Positions 17,817 through 29,117 of a stretch of 64,000 bases of DNA are shown here, piece by piece. The translations under genes and the position numbers were made by a program. Positions within the stretch are counted from its first letter, which is position 1. Every line of letters starts with the position of its first letter. The notes beneath the pieces are model-generated. The model had not been told where the DNA came from. It searched no databases and was given only the letters and a program-made list of their open reading frames with translations. The stretch is taken from NCBI GenBank assembly GCA_025917655.1, contig CP084620.1:2976001-3040000 (forward strand), in the 5' to 3' direction. Source of the stretch: Chlorella sorokiniana (taxonomy: Eukaryota; Chlorophyta; Trebouxiophyceae; Chlorellales; Chlorellaceae).

Positions 17817-18618
17817 TCACTTGGGTTGGCCAAACAGCGGGTCGGGGCCCCAGGGGAAGTCCTTTGCTGCAGGCAGCACAGGGCCAGCGGGGGCATGGGT
17901 CAGAGAACGGCCAGCAAGCCTCCAACTCAGGCGCGGCTGGGAGGCTCAGCCAAGGTCTGTCAGCATCCTTGGCGGAGCCGCTGCGGCACATGGCATCCGC
18001 GGGGGTACAATACAGCATGTGCTCCATGTCACTATTCATTCCTCCTGGGTTGTGCCCCGCCGCAGGCTGTGGCCACCCTGCATGATGCATGCAGGCAGAA
18101 GGGCGGCAGGCGGCGGGCAGCAGGCAGCGTCTGCGGGGCCAGGACCCCACCCTTGATCAGCAGGTAGGGATAGTCGGGGGCGTGGCGGTGGTGCGCGTGC
18201 TGGTTGCTCATCGTCATGATGCCGAGGCCCAGGCAGACGGGGATGCAGCCAAAGCTAATCATGCGCCACCTAGGGACAGGGAGGAGGCGGGGACAGCGCG
18301 TCGGGCGAGCACACGAGAGAGAAGGCAAGCCGGGTGCCTAGCCCAAGAGCGGCAGGACTGGCTGTCGCGGCAGGGTGCTGCATAGAAGGACCGTGCTGCG
18401 TAATGTCTTTTGCATGCAACACAAAAGATGATGACAAAGGGCCAGCCGGCGGGACGGAGGACACGAGCCATTCCGCAACCCCCTCACTTGCTGGCCTCCT
18501 TCTCGGCGTGCTCGGCTTCCTTCTGAACCTCCGCAACGATGTTTTCGGACTTGTAGCGCACCTGCCGTGCGGCAGTGCGGCCCGCCCGCGCAACCGAGCT
18601 TCGGAGCGCACCCAGCAT
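17817..18618 (-). CDS. COX6A: Cytochrome c oxidase subunit 6a
   Basis: Nuclear-encoded, single-span subunit of mitochondrial complex IV. Exons on the minus strand: 18488-18618, 18151-18269, 17817-17866, giving 99 residues with intact phases and no frame break. The N-terminus (MLGALRSSVARAGRTAARQ) is an Arg/Ser-rich mitochondrial presequence. The second exon carries the membrane span FGCIPVCLGLGIMTMS and the family motif DYPYLLIK. The third exon holds only KDFPWGPDPLFGQPK, the hallmark C-terminal motif of COX6a. The start is the ATG at 18616-18618, which gives the expected length. The gene is divergent from the BAP31-like gene. Confidence 0.93.
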
Positions 18619-19056
18619 GGTTCTCTGGCCCCAAGCGTGCTGAACGAGCCGATGGGTCGGTCTGCAGTACGGACAGGCCATGGAGGTCTTGGGTTGCGTA
18701 GGCGGCACCGTGCTGTGACGTGCTTTGCTAGCGAGGAATGGTGTGTATGAGCCAAATCAGCCGGAGGCGAGGTCATTAAGTGCCACGCCCTCTGCCCTGC
18801 AACGCATCGTGCTTTGGAACGGCAGCAAACTATTGGGTGTTGCGGCTGATCAGAAGGTGCGTGACGGGTCTGCCTCCTGCGTTTGGAGCACTCCTTCACA
18901 TTATGTTCGTCTTAAAGCTTACCTTTCCGCGGTCCAAGGCCACCTTGTTCCTTAAACACCAGGCGGAGGGGCCCCCAGTGACGGGCGCCCCCTGCCGCTG
19001 CCACTGCCCCGACGGCGCTTTTGCAGTGCAGGCCCGCCTAGCAGCAGCACGCCAAC
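18619..19056. promoter_or_regulatory. Shared divergent promoter region, COX6A/BAP31
   Basis: These 438 bases separate the start codons of two divergent genes and must hold both 5' leaders and core promoters. I recognise no TATA box or specific site. Assignment is by position only. Confidence 0.5.
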
Positions 19057-21128
19057 ATGCTGGGCCAACTGGGCTTCACTCTGCCGCTGCTCATGTGAGG
19101 CCGCGGCCGCTACATCCAGGCCCCCGGGCAGCTCCGCACGCCTGGCATGCTGCCAGCTGCCGGCTGCTGCCCGCCAGCTGCTCGGCCCCATGCAGCCCCT
19201 GCTGAGCCCCCCTGCTGTCGTGGTTTCCCTTTATGAAGCATACTGGTGCTGGAGGTCATCACTGGCTTCCTGCTGCTGTGCCCCAAGCCGCTGAACCAGC
19301 CAGCGGTGGCGTTGGCACGGGCCTCACACACTCAGGTGAGGGGTGCTTGGTAAGCTGTCCAGGGCGGGCAGCTGCCCCTTGAAAGCTGCCAACGCAGCAG
19401 AGCCCGCAGCGCAGCGCAACCTCCCACTGGGCTCTGCAGGGCTGGGCGGCATGGCTCAAGTCCCCGGCCCCCTACCGTTCTGCCGCTGCCCTCCACTTTA
19501 TCCTTTCTCGCTGGCCCCCTCTGCCTCCTTGCACCAGGTGGGATCCACCATTTTCTACACCCTGGCGGGCGTGCTGTTGCTGCTGCTGGCCTCACCCCTG
19601 TACGACGGTATCCAACTCTACTACCTGGCCAGGGACAAGAGCGATGCCGCCGCGGGCCTCGAGTCTAGGCAAGACGTTCCGTTTTTGATGTTTTATTTTC
19701 TGGGGGAGGGTATGGTGCGGGCGTTGCACAGGCGGGAAGAGAGCCTGCTGTTGCGGGCCTTCCCTTCTGCCAAATGCTTCCTGCTCAGCCCTCCTTTCCT
19801 GCTGCTGCGTACTCATCATGCAGCCCTGCGCGTGGCTCACCCGCCAACTGCCCCACTCTTTCCGCCGCCATTGCTGCAGCGAGCACGAGGCGCGCACGCT
19901 GCTCTCCTTCCTGCTCACCTCCACCACCGTCGCCCTTATGTTCTTCTTGCGCAAGCTCGGCGCCGTGGTGGGCCTCTGCGATCGCATGGCGGTCAGCGAG
20001 GCCGCGCTGCTGAAGCAGGTGCGCGGAGAGAGCGCCGGGCTGGGCTCCCCTCCCTTGCCGCTCCCTCCCAGACCCTCGCCTGCCCTCAAGCGAGCAGGCG
20101 GCGCCGTTGCAGCGGGCAGCCACCCCGTCAGCGCCAGCTGCTGCAAAAATCATCGGCGTGCCAGGCTGGGGCTTCGGGCGAGGCTCCTTGCTTACCGTTT
20201 GTTTTTACAACATATACCCTGCTGGGTGTGTGTGTGTTTCGTGTGATCGTACAGGAGAGGTGTGTATCCTCCTTTTTTTCTTTTTGACCGCAGGTGAAGG
20301 GCCTGCAGTCGGAGTACACCCGCATGGCAGACACCTCCGCCGCAGCTGCCAGCGGCGCTGCGGCGCCCTCCGCCGAGGCCGGGGCCGGCACGCAGGACAC
20401 CGCCGAGGCGGCGGAGCTGCGGCGAGTGGTGGCTGACCTGGAGCGCACCACTGGCGAGCTGGAAGTGAGCAGCTACCTTCTCTTGCTGCTGCTCTTGTGT
20501 GTCTTGTCGAGGCTGGGGCATTGCAGTTGTTGTACGCAGCACTTGGAGGAGGATGGCTCCCATCTTGGCGTGGGGCCGGGAGTTGGGGGACGGCTGCTGC
20601 CCACGCGGCCTTGCCGCCTGCGTCAACGCCCATCACCGGCTGCTTTGTCCCCGGCTGCCGCAGGTGAGGCTGGAGAAGGCGGTGAAGGCACAGCAGCAGG
20701 CGGAGAGCAACTTGGCGGCGCTGAAGACGCAGAGCAGGGGGCTGGAGAACGAGTACGACAGGCGAGCTGGCGGGCAGCTTCCGACTGGTTTCTGCTTGTT
20801 ATGCTCGTTGTAGCTTCATCCCAGTTGTGTGTGGATGGTTCGTGGGAGGTGGGGGCACAAGTGCCAACAGGGAGGGCATGGGATCACAGGCAGCACTGAG
20901 CAGTAGCGGCCGTATTTTTGCTTGTTGGTGTTGGCAATGGGAGCCTGAGTTGAGGCCGCCCCTGCTTCCTTTCATTTCCAGTGGCGTGCAACTCCCTGAT
21001 CACCCCCACCCCCAATGCCGCCCTGCAGGCTGCTGGCTGAACACGACGAGCTGCGGCGGCAGCTGCAGCGCGCGGGGCTGGCGACCGGCGGCGCCGTCGA
21101 CGGCCGATTCGCGAAGAAGGACTCGTGA
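19057..21128 (+). CDS. BAP31: BAP31-like ER membrane protein
   Basis: Member of the BAP29/BAP31 family, which assists export and quality control of membrane proteins at the ER. Exons: 19057-19094, 19239-19335, 19538-19668, 19880-20018, 20294-20464, 20664-20761, 21029-21128. They give 257 residues with every phase consistent. Three membrane segments lie at ~3-22, ~47-66 (STIFYTLAGVLLLLLASPLY) and ~94-111 (TLLSFLLTSTTVALMFFL). A long cytosolic coiled coil follows (~150-240: LEKAVKAQQQAESNL, LLAEHDELRRQL). The C-terminus ends FAKKDS; the Lys-Lys resembles the ER-retrieval KKxx signal of the family. Introns at 19669-19879 and 20762-21028 use GC donors. The start is the only ATG that gives the first membrane segment. 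Confidence 0.85.
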
Positions 21129-22109
21129 AAGCGCAACCGCACCATTGTGTCAGCCATGCCCGCAGGCTCTAGGCGCCCGTTCTGCACAGCTCCACTCACC
21201 CACAGCTGCATGCACTGCCCCGCGGTCCGCACAGCGGGCATCTTCTGGAGGCAGCTCCTTGGCTCGTCTGATCGCTTCGGCGCGTCACCCTGCACCCGCT
21301 GATTTGTTGCGCCTCCTTTGCGAACCTCTCAACTTGCCCAGGGATCGTGTTATGACCGCCCTGTACACCAAGACTACATGTACAGTGAGGCTGCAGCAAT
21401 ACAGGTATGTTGTCAGATGCTGCGAACACCCTTGGAAAGCATGGCAATGTCAGGCACGCATGGCAGTGCCAGGCACGAAGGCCCGCATGTAGTAAGGGAG
21501 GATGGTTAAAGCTGCTGGACGGGGTTAGCAGAGAGAAGAAAAGTCAAACAAGGCATGTAGAGAGTAGCAGTTCAAGTCCAACAAAGCTGAAAAGAGAGAT
21601 AGAGTTAGGGATATCTTGCGGACAGAGCAAATCTGCCTGAAGGAACAAAATGCCCACAAGGTACTGCAAGAGTGAAATGGGGAAGGGGCTGCCTGGCCCG
21701 CCTCTCGAGGCAGCCGCAGGCGCTGCTGCGCCGCGTAGATGGCGGCTGGCATGTACATGGCATCAGGCCCCTTTCGTCGACCTGAAGTCCAGCAGGCTGG
21801 GAATGCGCACGAGCTCTGCAGCGCAAAGGAGCGCACACGATGCCGTCTGCTTGAGACCAGCAGCGGCGAGCCAGGAAAGCGAATGTGCAGCTGCGGCTGG
21901 CGCTGGACTGATCCTTTGGAAGGAGCAGCGGACCAGGCCCCATTTGCTGGTGAGCGGCCGCGGCGCGGCCGGCAACCACACCCAGCTGCTACGGCGCCAG
22001 CTGTGGAGTGCGCACGCGCATGCAGCAGCACCGCAGGCAGCCGTGCTGTTTCTGGCTCCCCTGGTACCGCTGCCATAATCCAGTACCATGGATTCTCGTG
22101 CGGTATCCC
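21129..22109. other. Intergenic region, no supported gene
   Basis: Open frames on both strands lack recognisable domains and plausible splice-joined continuations. The right end probably includes the 3' UTR, or a last exon, of the minus-strand F-box gene. Confidence 0.45.
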
Positions 22110-25100
22110 CTCTCACCGCAGTCCCAGGATTCTATGAGCTGCAGGCGCAAGCGGGGCTGCAGCGAGGACTGCAGCGAGAGCAGGAAGCGCATGGTGGAGA
22201 TGGACAGGTGCAGGCCGCGCCCGCCACAGCCACAAGGTTGACTTGCTGCAGCAGCGGAAAGGGGGGCAGGGGGCGCGTGCGGCGCGCGAGCACACGTCTG
22301 CATGTAGGCGGGCGCTGGAAAGAACGGGAATGCTGACAGTGAAGCCTCGCAGTGGCTCTCCTCCGCGCCACCCACGCAAGCCCAGGCAGGGCGGCGCTCC
22401 TGTCGCGCAGCGACGGTCATGCAGTCAGCCTGGGGGCTCAAGGCCTGGGCCATGCCTGCTAGAGCCCACCTGGAGTGTTGGGTGGCTCAGCAGCGCCGCC
22501 GACAGCTCCCGCGCCCGCTCCTCGCTCTGAGAGTCGGGCACCTCGCTCCGCAGGGGGCGGGCCAGGGTGAGCATCTGCGGGAGCGTCAGGGGTAGAAGAC
22601 GAGGGGGTGGAGGGGGTTGGTAAGGGTGGGTGGGTGCCGTCCGAGGGCCAGGGGCGCGCGGGCCACGCATGCATGCAGGGGTAGGGACCGAGGATTCTGC
22701 CAGCTGCGGATTCAGGCGGGGCGCCTAGGAACATCCAAACCGAAACTAGACGGTGCTGCCCAGACCCGGGCACCACGGGTGCACGGGGAAAGCAGCAGGG
22801 CCCCGCGCGCAGCCGCCCCATGGCCAAGCGGCAGCCGCCGCTGTTCGTGGGTGGTCGCTGAAGCTGCCTGCGCAGCCTGGGCAGCCGCGCTGCGGCGCAC
22901 CTGCAGCGCGGTGCACTGCTCCAGCATGGGCGCGCTCTCAAAGGCCACGTCCCAGTCCACGCACAAGTGGCGCAGCGACCGGCAGTAGGCGCCCGCCGCC
23001 AGCGAGGTTGCGGGCGTGCTGGTCACAAACTGCAAAGGGGGGGATGTGGGGGGGGGGGGGGGGTCACAGTTCGCAAATTGTGGACTGTGCTGATGCGCGC
23101 ATGAGCCTTAGTTTGAAGTGTAAGTGGTGAGCCTCCGTTACAGGGTGGCTGCACATGTGTGTGTGTGTGTGTGTGTGTTTTGAGAGGGGTGCCCCTTCGC
23201 GGGCGCCTCTTGCGCCTGCGGCGCGGCTGCAAAACCCCACCCGCGGCGCTCACCAGTCGTTCCAAGCGGGGCATGCGCCGCACAGCTTCCGGCAGCTGCA
23301 CATTGCACTGGCTGACCACCAAGACCTACATGCCCGGGGGAAGGGGGCGCACCGGCGCTCAGCCTGAAGCTCAACACACACGGGTACTGGATGAACGGCG
23401 GCGCTTGCGGCGGGTGGACGGCAGAACACACAGCAGAGGGGATTGCAGACGAGCCCGCCGCAGAGTGGCGACACCCACCGACCCTTTGGGTCCCACCGCA
23501 CATCACGCATGCTGATCACGCATGGTAGATCCCAGCGCGCCGGCAGCGCAGCAGCGCCCCACCTGCAGGTTGCGCAGCGGGCGCAGCGTGGCCTCCAGCC
23601 GCTCCCCCTGCTGCTCCTGCGCGTCCGGCCCCTCCAGGTTGCCTCCCATGTGCAGAATGCGCAGCCGCCGCAGCGCAGACACCTCTCGGGGCACCTGCAC
23701 AGGGCGATGCTGGCTCAGAGTCTAGAGGATAGGCACAAGCGTGCTCAAGTAAGCATGAGAGCTCGGCAAACACTGATGGGAGGGTGGGTCAGTGCACAGG
23801 GGGCAGCCCCAGGTGGAAGGAGGTGCGAAAGAAAGGAGTGCTGCAGTCCCTCCGCCGCCCCGCTCGCCTCCGTCATGCGGCAGTTGGCCAGCTTGAGGCA
23901 CTCCAGCCCCGTCAGCTGCGACAGCGTCGCCGTTTCGTCGCCCTCCTCGTAAACAAACGAGTTCTGGGAGAGGTCCAGGCTGCGCAGCTGCAGGCAGGAG
24001 CGCGTGCGCCAGGCCGTGGCCCGGGGGCAGCAGTCAGCGGGGCAGCCACGGCGGCGCATCGCGGCATGCGGGCTGGCAGCCTATGCGCTGCCGTGACAGG
24101 ACCCTCCTGCCGGTGACGTGAACAGCGTCCCGGTCATGCAGCGCTCTGCGTGCGTGTGCACGCACGAGCAGGCTCTAAAAACAAGAGGGAGGCCGGCCCC
24201 TTGACGGGGCTGCTCTGCTTGCTCGCCGCACCTGAGTGAGGCGGGTGATGCAGGTGGGCACCGCGCTGAGCATGCAGTGCTCCAGCGACAGGTGCGTGAC
24301 CGAGGGCGGCAGGCAGCCGGCGCCGCCCTCGACCGCCAGCTCGGCGGTGTTGGACCCAAACTCCAGGTCCGCCAGGCGCGGCAGCTTGCCCAGCCCCGGG
24401 CGCAGCACCACCTCGGAGCCGATGAAGCAAGCAGAGGTGAGGGAGCGGAGGTCGGCGGCCCACTGGGCCACCACCAGCTGCCCCGCCGACTCCATGCTGA
24501 GGTGGCGCAGCGTGTGCGCCACGGCCCGCACCGCCGACGCCAGCGAGACAAACACGTTGACGACGTAGTCATTGGTGGTGGCCTGGAGGGGGATGAGTGA
24601 GTGTGTGTGTGTGTGGTTGTGTGTGTGTGTGTGGGGGGCGGGCGCGCGCTGAAGGACCGTGCTGAGCTGGATCCCTCCGCGTGGCTGCACTCATCGGGCA
24701 CCCCGACAACGGAGGCGCACGCTTGCAGAGTGGCGGCCCAGCCGCTGTCAACCCTCTCGCACCCCCGCCAGCTCAGGGTGCGGGTGCAGCGCCCTCCCGG
24801 CAACGCCCTCTGCTGTGCACCCACCGCAGTCTCCTGGATGTCGATGCTGAGAGACTCGACAGCGCTTGCCCGCTGCTGCAGCCAGCACAGGAACGCCTCG
24901 GCGGTGCCCTCGTCGTCGTCACACGGCAGCACCAGCTTCACCACCCTCCACAGCGGCGGCGCCAGCGTGGCCTCTCGCCACGCATGGCACACCTCTGACG
25001 CGCGCACCCTGGTATTGTTTCGGGGGAGGGGAGGAAAGGCGGGAGGCGGTGGCGGCGGGGCAGGGTGAGCGCCACGGCGCGGAGCAGGGCGGCGACCACC

Positions 25101-25358
25101 GCAACCCTAGCGTTACTGGCAATTGGTAACAGTAATCTATCGGGGATTAGCCCCCGACCAGGCACCGTTCGGCTCCCGAACACCACGAGTCGCCGCTGCA
25201 CATGTGGCAAGCGCTGCTGCTCACCGCGAGCTTTGTGGCAGCCAGGCGAAGATATTCGGCAGTAGCGTATCGGGCAATATTGCAGCGAACTGCGCTGGGG
25301 TGTCCAGGGTGCTGCTTCTTGCTCGGCTGCCCCGGGCCCGGGCCGTCCTTGCTGTCAT
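22110..25358 (-). CDS. F-box/leucine-rich-repeat protein (copy A)
   Basis: Likely substrate receptor of an SCF-type ubiquitin ligase. Exons on the minus strand: 25225-25358, 24825-25008, 24232-24582, 23868-23987, 23563-23694, 23254-23325, 22901-23029, 22470-22574, then a last exon starting near 22245. The short first exon begins at ATG 25356-25358 and holds the F-box start LPDTLLPNIFAWLPQSSR. It continues across the intron into VRASEVCHAWREATLAPPLW. Leucine-rich repeats follow (LRSLDLSQNSF, LTGLECLKLANCRM, LRRLRILHMGGN, LPEAVRRMPRLERL). Exon lengths are multiples of three from exon 3 to exon 8, and the intron after 23868 has a GC donor. In the last exon HLSISTMRFLLSLQSS is reached only with a one-base change, so the 3' end is uncertain (about 22110-22130). 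Confidence 0.78.
23155..23180 (-). repeat. CA (sense) microsatellite in an F-box gene intron
   Basis: A (GT)n run on the plus strand reads (CA)n in the sense of copy A. It lies in the intron between exons 6 and 7. Confidence 0.85.
24599..24636 (-). repeat. CA (sense) microsatellite next to an acceptor
   Basis: A (CA)n tract in the sense direction lies directly before the acceptor of exon 3 (24582) of F-box/LRR copy A. Confidence 0.85.
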
Positions 25359-25540
25359 TGCAGACGGTGTAATCCGTCAAAACAAAGGCGGCGCAGTGCG
25401 TGCATTGCAGTATGACTACCTGATCGGGAGGGGTATCACCCACTGCCGCCAGCCACCCGGGCGCCAGCTTCTGCCACCACACCTGTTCGCCTCCCCAGCA
25501 GCCTGCTGGTCCGTGATAGTAAAACTGCAAAAATCCTGAT

Positions 25541-25545
25541 TTACA
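25541..25545 (-). terminator. TGTAA polyadenylation signal of F-box/LRR copy B
   Basis: TTACA on the plus strand reads TGTAA in sense and lies 108 bases beyond the stop of copy B, in the usual position. Confidence 0.65.
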
Positions 25546-25652
25546 CGCGGACTCGTTTATGGTGCAGCCCGCGGCATCCGAGAGGCAAGCACGCCCAGCC
25601 GCCACCCGCCCAGCCGCCACCCGCCCAGCCGACCACGGGCTCAGCACCCGCG

Positions 25653-28600
25653 TCAGTCCATCGCTTCCAAAGCCTCCAGGGACACTCCAAAGAACTGCTC
25701 GGAGTCCAGCGCGTCCACGGACAGGTGCGCGCACGCGCCAGCAAGGCGCAGCATGAGCTGCACAACCTCCACGCTCGCCACATCCTCGACCTGCGGCGGG
25801 CGGCAACACAAACGTGTGTCGCAGGGAGGGACCCGCCTTCAGGACCCCGCTTGCCAGCGGGAGCATCCAGCCGCCTGTTCACGTGCAGCTGACAGGCCAA
25901 TCATCATACGCTGTTGCAGAGGCACCAAAGGTTGGCGTGCGAGGGCCCTCACCACAGAACAGAGGCGGCCCTGCCGCTGCCCACCTGTGTCTGCACCACA
26001 AACGTCACCCGCCGCAGCGCGGGCAGCGCCTCTAGCACGCCAAGAACCTCCCCCACCGGAGCAGCCATAGCTTGCCACATGAGGCCGCTGCCGCTGCAGG
26101 AATCCAACGAATGGATTGTTGGGGAGGGGCAGGAGGGGGGGACCGAGTGTGATGCTTGTGTTGCGCTTTTTAACGCAGGCTCACCTCCCCCACGACAGCC
26201 GTTGTGCCCAAAGCACCAGGCCATCCCTTGGCCTTACTCAAGCAAGCAAGTGCGAGCAGCGGGTTGCGGGCTGAGGCTGGCGTCCCCACCTTAACAGGAG
26301 GTGCTGCAAACGAGTGGCCCCTCGAAACATGGCCGCATTGCAGAAGAGCACACCACAGTCACAGCTGAGCACCCGCACACGCGCCAGCACCGCGGCGGCA
26401 GAGGAGGGCAGCCGTAGGATGCCCGGGTTGCGCTCTGGCGGGGTGGTTTGGGGAAGGGGAGGGGGCACAGCAGGGGCTGAGGATAAGGCGCCACCCGCGC
26501 TTGCCATGTGGAGCGCAGGAAGGGGCAACTCTCAAGACATGTCTCGCTCATCAGCTGGTTGCCCGGTTCCCTCCCTCTCCATGCTTCGGTCAAACCCTTG
26601 CCTGACCACGGCATGTGCAGCGTGCCCTGCCCAGCCTCGCAGCATTGCACGGCCTGCCCCGCCCAAAGGAGCGCAGCAAACGGGTGGCTTCGCAAGCTGC
26701 CCGAGGGCAACATGAGCAGCGGGCGCAGCGGGCGCAGCGGGCAGCAGCCCACCCAAGTAGAGCACTTTCAGTGCGGGCAGCGCCGCCAGGACGTCTGGGA
26801 AGGCGTCTAGGTAGAGGTGGCTCATCCCCAGCACCTGCAAGCCGGTGTGGGGCCCCAGCGCGCGCTGCAAAGCGAGGGGGCAAGGGCGGCGGGGCAGGGC
26901 GATGGGAAGTGCAGGGGTGCCCGGGCGGGGCGGCGCATGCGCATGCGAGACGTGTCAAACAGAGGCTGTGGATGCGAATCGGAAGGGGCCTGGCGCAGCC
27001 GCCAGGAGCCTGGTGGTGGTGGCGCCCGAGCGCAACAAGGTGGGGGCGAAACGGGTTGATGTAGGCAGGGCGGTATGGATTGAGGTGAGTGGTGAAATGC
27101 ATGGTGGTGTGGTTGGGGGTGGCGAGGTGGGGCAGTTCCAGGAACGCTGCAGATTCGAACATTCAAACGTGCAGAAGGGAGCCCAGCCTCGCCGCTGCAG
27201 GCGCCCACCTGAAGTCCTCCTGCACCTGCTGGTCGCTCTCCTCGCTGCCTAGGGAGTTGTAGTCAAGGTAGCAGGCCCGCAGGGTGGTCATGGCCGACAG
27301 CTCCCGCGGGCGCTGCAGCCCGCAGCCGATTAGGGAGAGGAAGCGCAGGCGGGGCAGGGCGGCCAGGGCGGCCAGCGAGGCGGGGCGCAGCGCGTTGCGG
27401 GACAGGTACACGCTTTCCAGCTGGTCCATGCGGGACACGGACTCTGCGGATGAGAGCAGGCTTGGCGACGGCGTTGCGGTGATGGAGGAACGCAGGGCGG
27501 GGCGGCCGCGGCAGTCCTTCATTCACTGACGACCGAACGGCGCATGCGCAGCGCGTCTGCAGCGCGGTGGGCAGGCAGCGGGGCAGGGGCCAAGGCGGCA
27601 GGCAGCTGCCCAGCGGCTGCTCGCCCACCTGGCACCTCCCCCAGCTGGCAATCCACCGCCAGCAGCTTGGTCAGACCGTCCGGAAGGCTGGCCGCAGAGC
27701 AGATCTCTAGCGGCTCCTCTGTGCTCTCCAGGTTCAGCTCATGCAGCTGCGGTACAGAGGCGCGGTGTGCAGTACAGACAGCTGGGTCAACTGGCGCAGA
27801 GCAGTGGGTGGCCGGTTTGGCGGGGCGCAGCAGACATTAACACAGTGCCTGAGCAGTGGCAGCTGCCCTGCGCCGCACGGCAGGGCAGGCGGCAGCCGGC
27901 CCGCGAGGCGGCTCACCACAGGCATGTTGCCCAGCGCATCTGTCAGCACCAGCCGATATGCATACAGGGCCAGATCTTGCAGCTGATCCGCCGCCCACAG
28001 CCACTCCCCTGCAGAGGGGTGCCGCCGGGGGCATCCCAAAACTGGCGTTGCGGGCAGCAGCGACCGCCTGGCTCAGCCAACCAGCCCGCGTGCCCAGGGC
28101 AGGCAAGCACCCGGCGAGCGCATCTGCCCCAGATGTTGAACCATGCGCTGCATCAGCGTTCAGAACGGCTCTCGTGCTGCAGGCAGCGTGCCCGTCTGCC
28201 CCCAACATGGGCCCGCAAAAGGGCCGGGTGCGGCAGCGGATGTGCCCACCCGCAACGATGGTGCCTTCGTAGCGGATCATCAGGCTCGTGATTGAGGGCG
28301 CAACGCAGCGGAACGCCTCCACAACATCCACCCACTCTGCAGGCTCCACCTCTTCCTCCACGCCCATGTGAGGGCCCTCCCGCTGCTGCAGCATGAGCAC
28401 CGCCGGGGAACAGATGCAGCGCTCGCGCCACGAGCGGAAGCTGCGCAGCGCCGCCGTGCCGGTGAATGCCACGGGCAGTGCGCGCCAGAGCGAGGCGCCT
28501 TCGATGCGTGTGGCGTGGTAGAGCTGCTTGCAGACCAGCGCCAGCTGGAGCCTGCAGGGTAAGGGAAGCAGAGCAGCAGAGAGGTGGCGATGCGCGGCGA

Positions 28601-28787
28601 GAGCGGCGGTGTGAACAGCGACGGAAACAGGCGCGATGACCCCGGGGAACTTGTATATCACGCATGCATATCCGTACCTTTCGGTGAGGGGAAGGAATCT
28701 GGCTATGGCCACCCACACCTCTGGCGGCAGGTCCATTGCTGCCGGGCGCTCCACCCCACGAGGACGCTGCGCCTCCGCAACTTCCAT
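25653..28787 (-). CDS. F-box/leucine-rich-repeat protein (copy B)
   Basis: Putative SCF ubiquitin-ligase receptor, paralogue of the neighbouring copy A. Exons on the minus strand: 28678-28787, 28250-28551, 27917-28008, 27629-27746, 27226-27443, 26753-26864, 26290-26434, 25985-26093, 25653-25790. They sum to 448 codons with a clean frame, one of the few long genes here without a break. The F-box begins MDLPPEVWVAIARFLPL (residue 18) and continues LALVCKQLYHATRIEG. Leucine-rich repeats include MDQLESVYLSRNALRP, LPRLRFLSLIGCGL, LQVLGMSHLYLDAFP and LPALRRVTFVVQTQ. The end (AHLSVDALDSEQFFGVSLEA) matches the probable end of copy A. The start is ATG 28785-28787. Confidence 0.85.
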
Positions 28788-29117
28788 TTCAAGCAACACA
28801 ATCAGACAGCGACACCTCGTCTAGTCATCCTCACCCCGTGGAACCCGCAGTCCGCACAGCGGCGGCGGCAGGACGCAGCGCAGCATACGAGGCAGCAACA
28901 CCGCAGCAGTGTTGGTTGCGGTCTTGATTCAGTTACCTCCCGCAAAGCTGAAAGCATCCTGCCAGAGAGCTGTTGCTGGGTGCCGGCTTGCAACAGAGGG
29001 GCGCCTTCCTGAGCAAGCGTGCACCTTGACACGCGTGCCGTCAGAATGACGACAAGTTCTAAGTTCTACCAGAAGGAAGTGCAATCTGTTGAATACGACG
29101 GCTCGGCCAAGTCTCGA
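28788..29117. other. Intergenic region between F-box copy B and the MATE gene
   Basis: Both flanking genes are on the minus strand, so this is the 3' region of the MATE gene plus the promoter of copy B. No gene or TGTAA motif seen. Confidence 0.5.

Noticed and set aside
21525-22116. Possible genes on either strand between BAP31 and the F-box gene
   Set aside because: Frames have no recognisable motif and no consistent splice partners.
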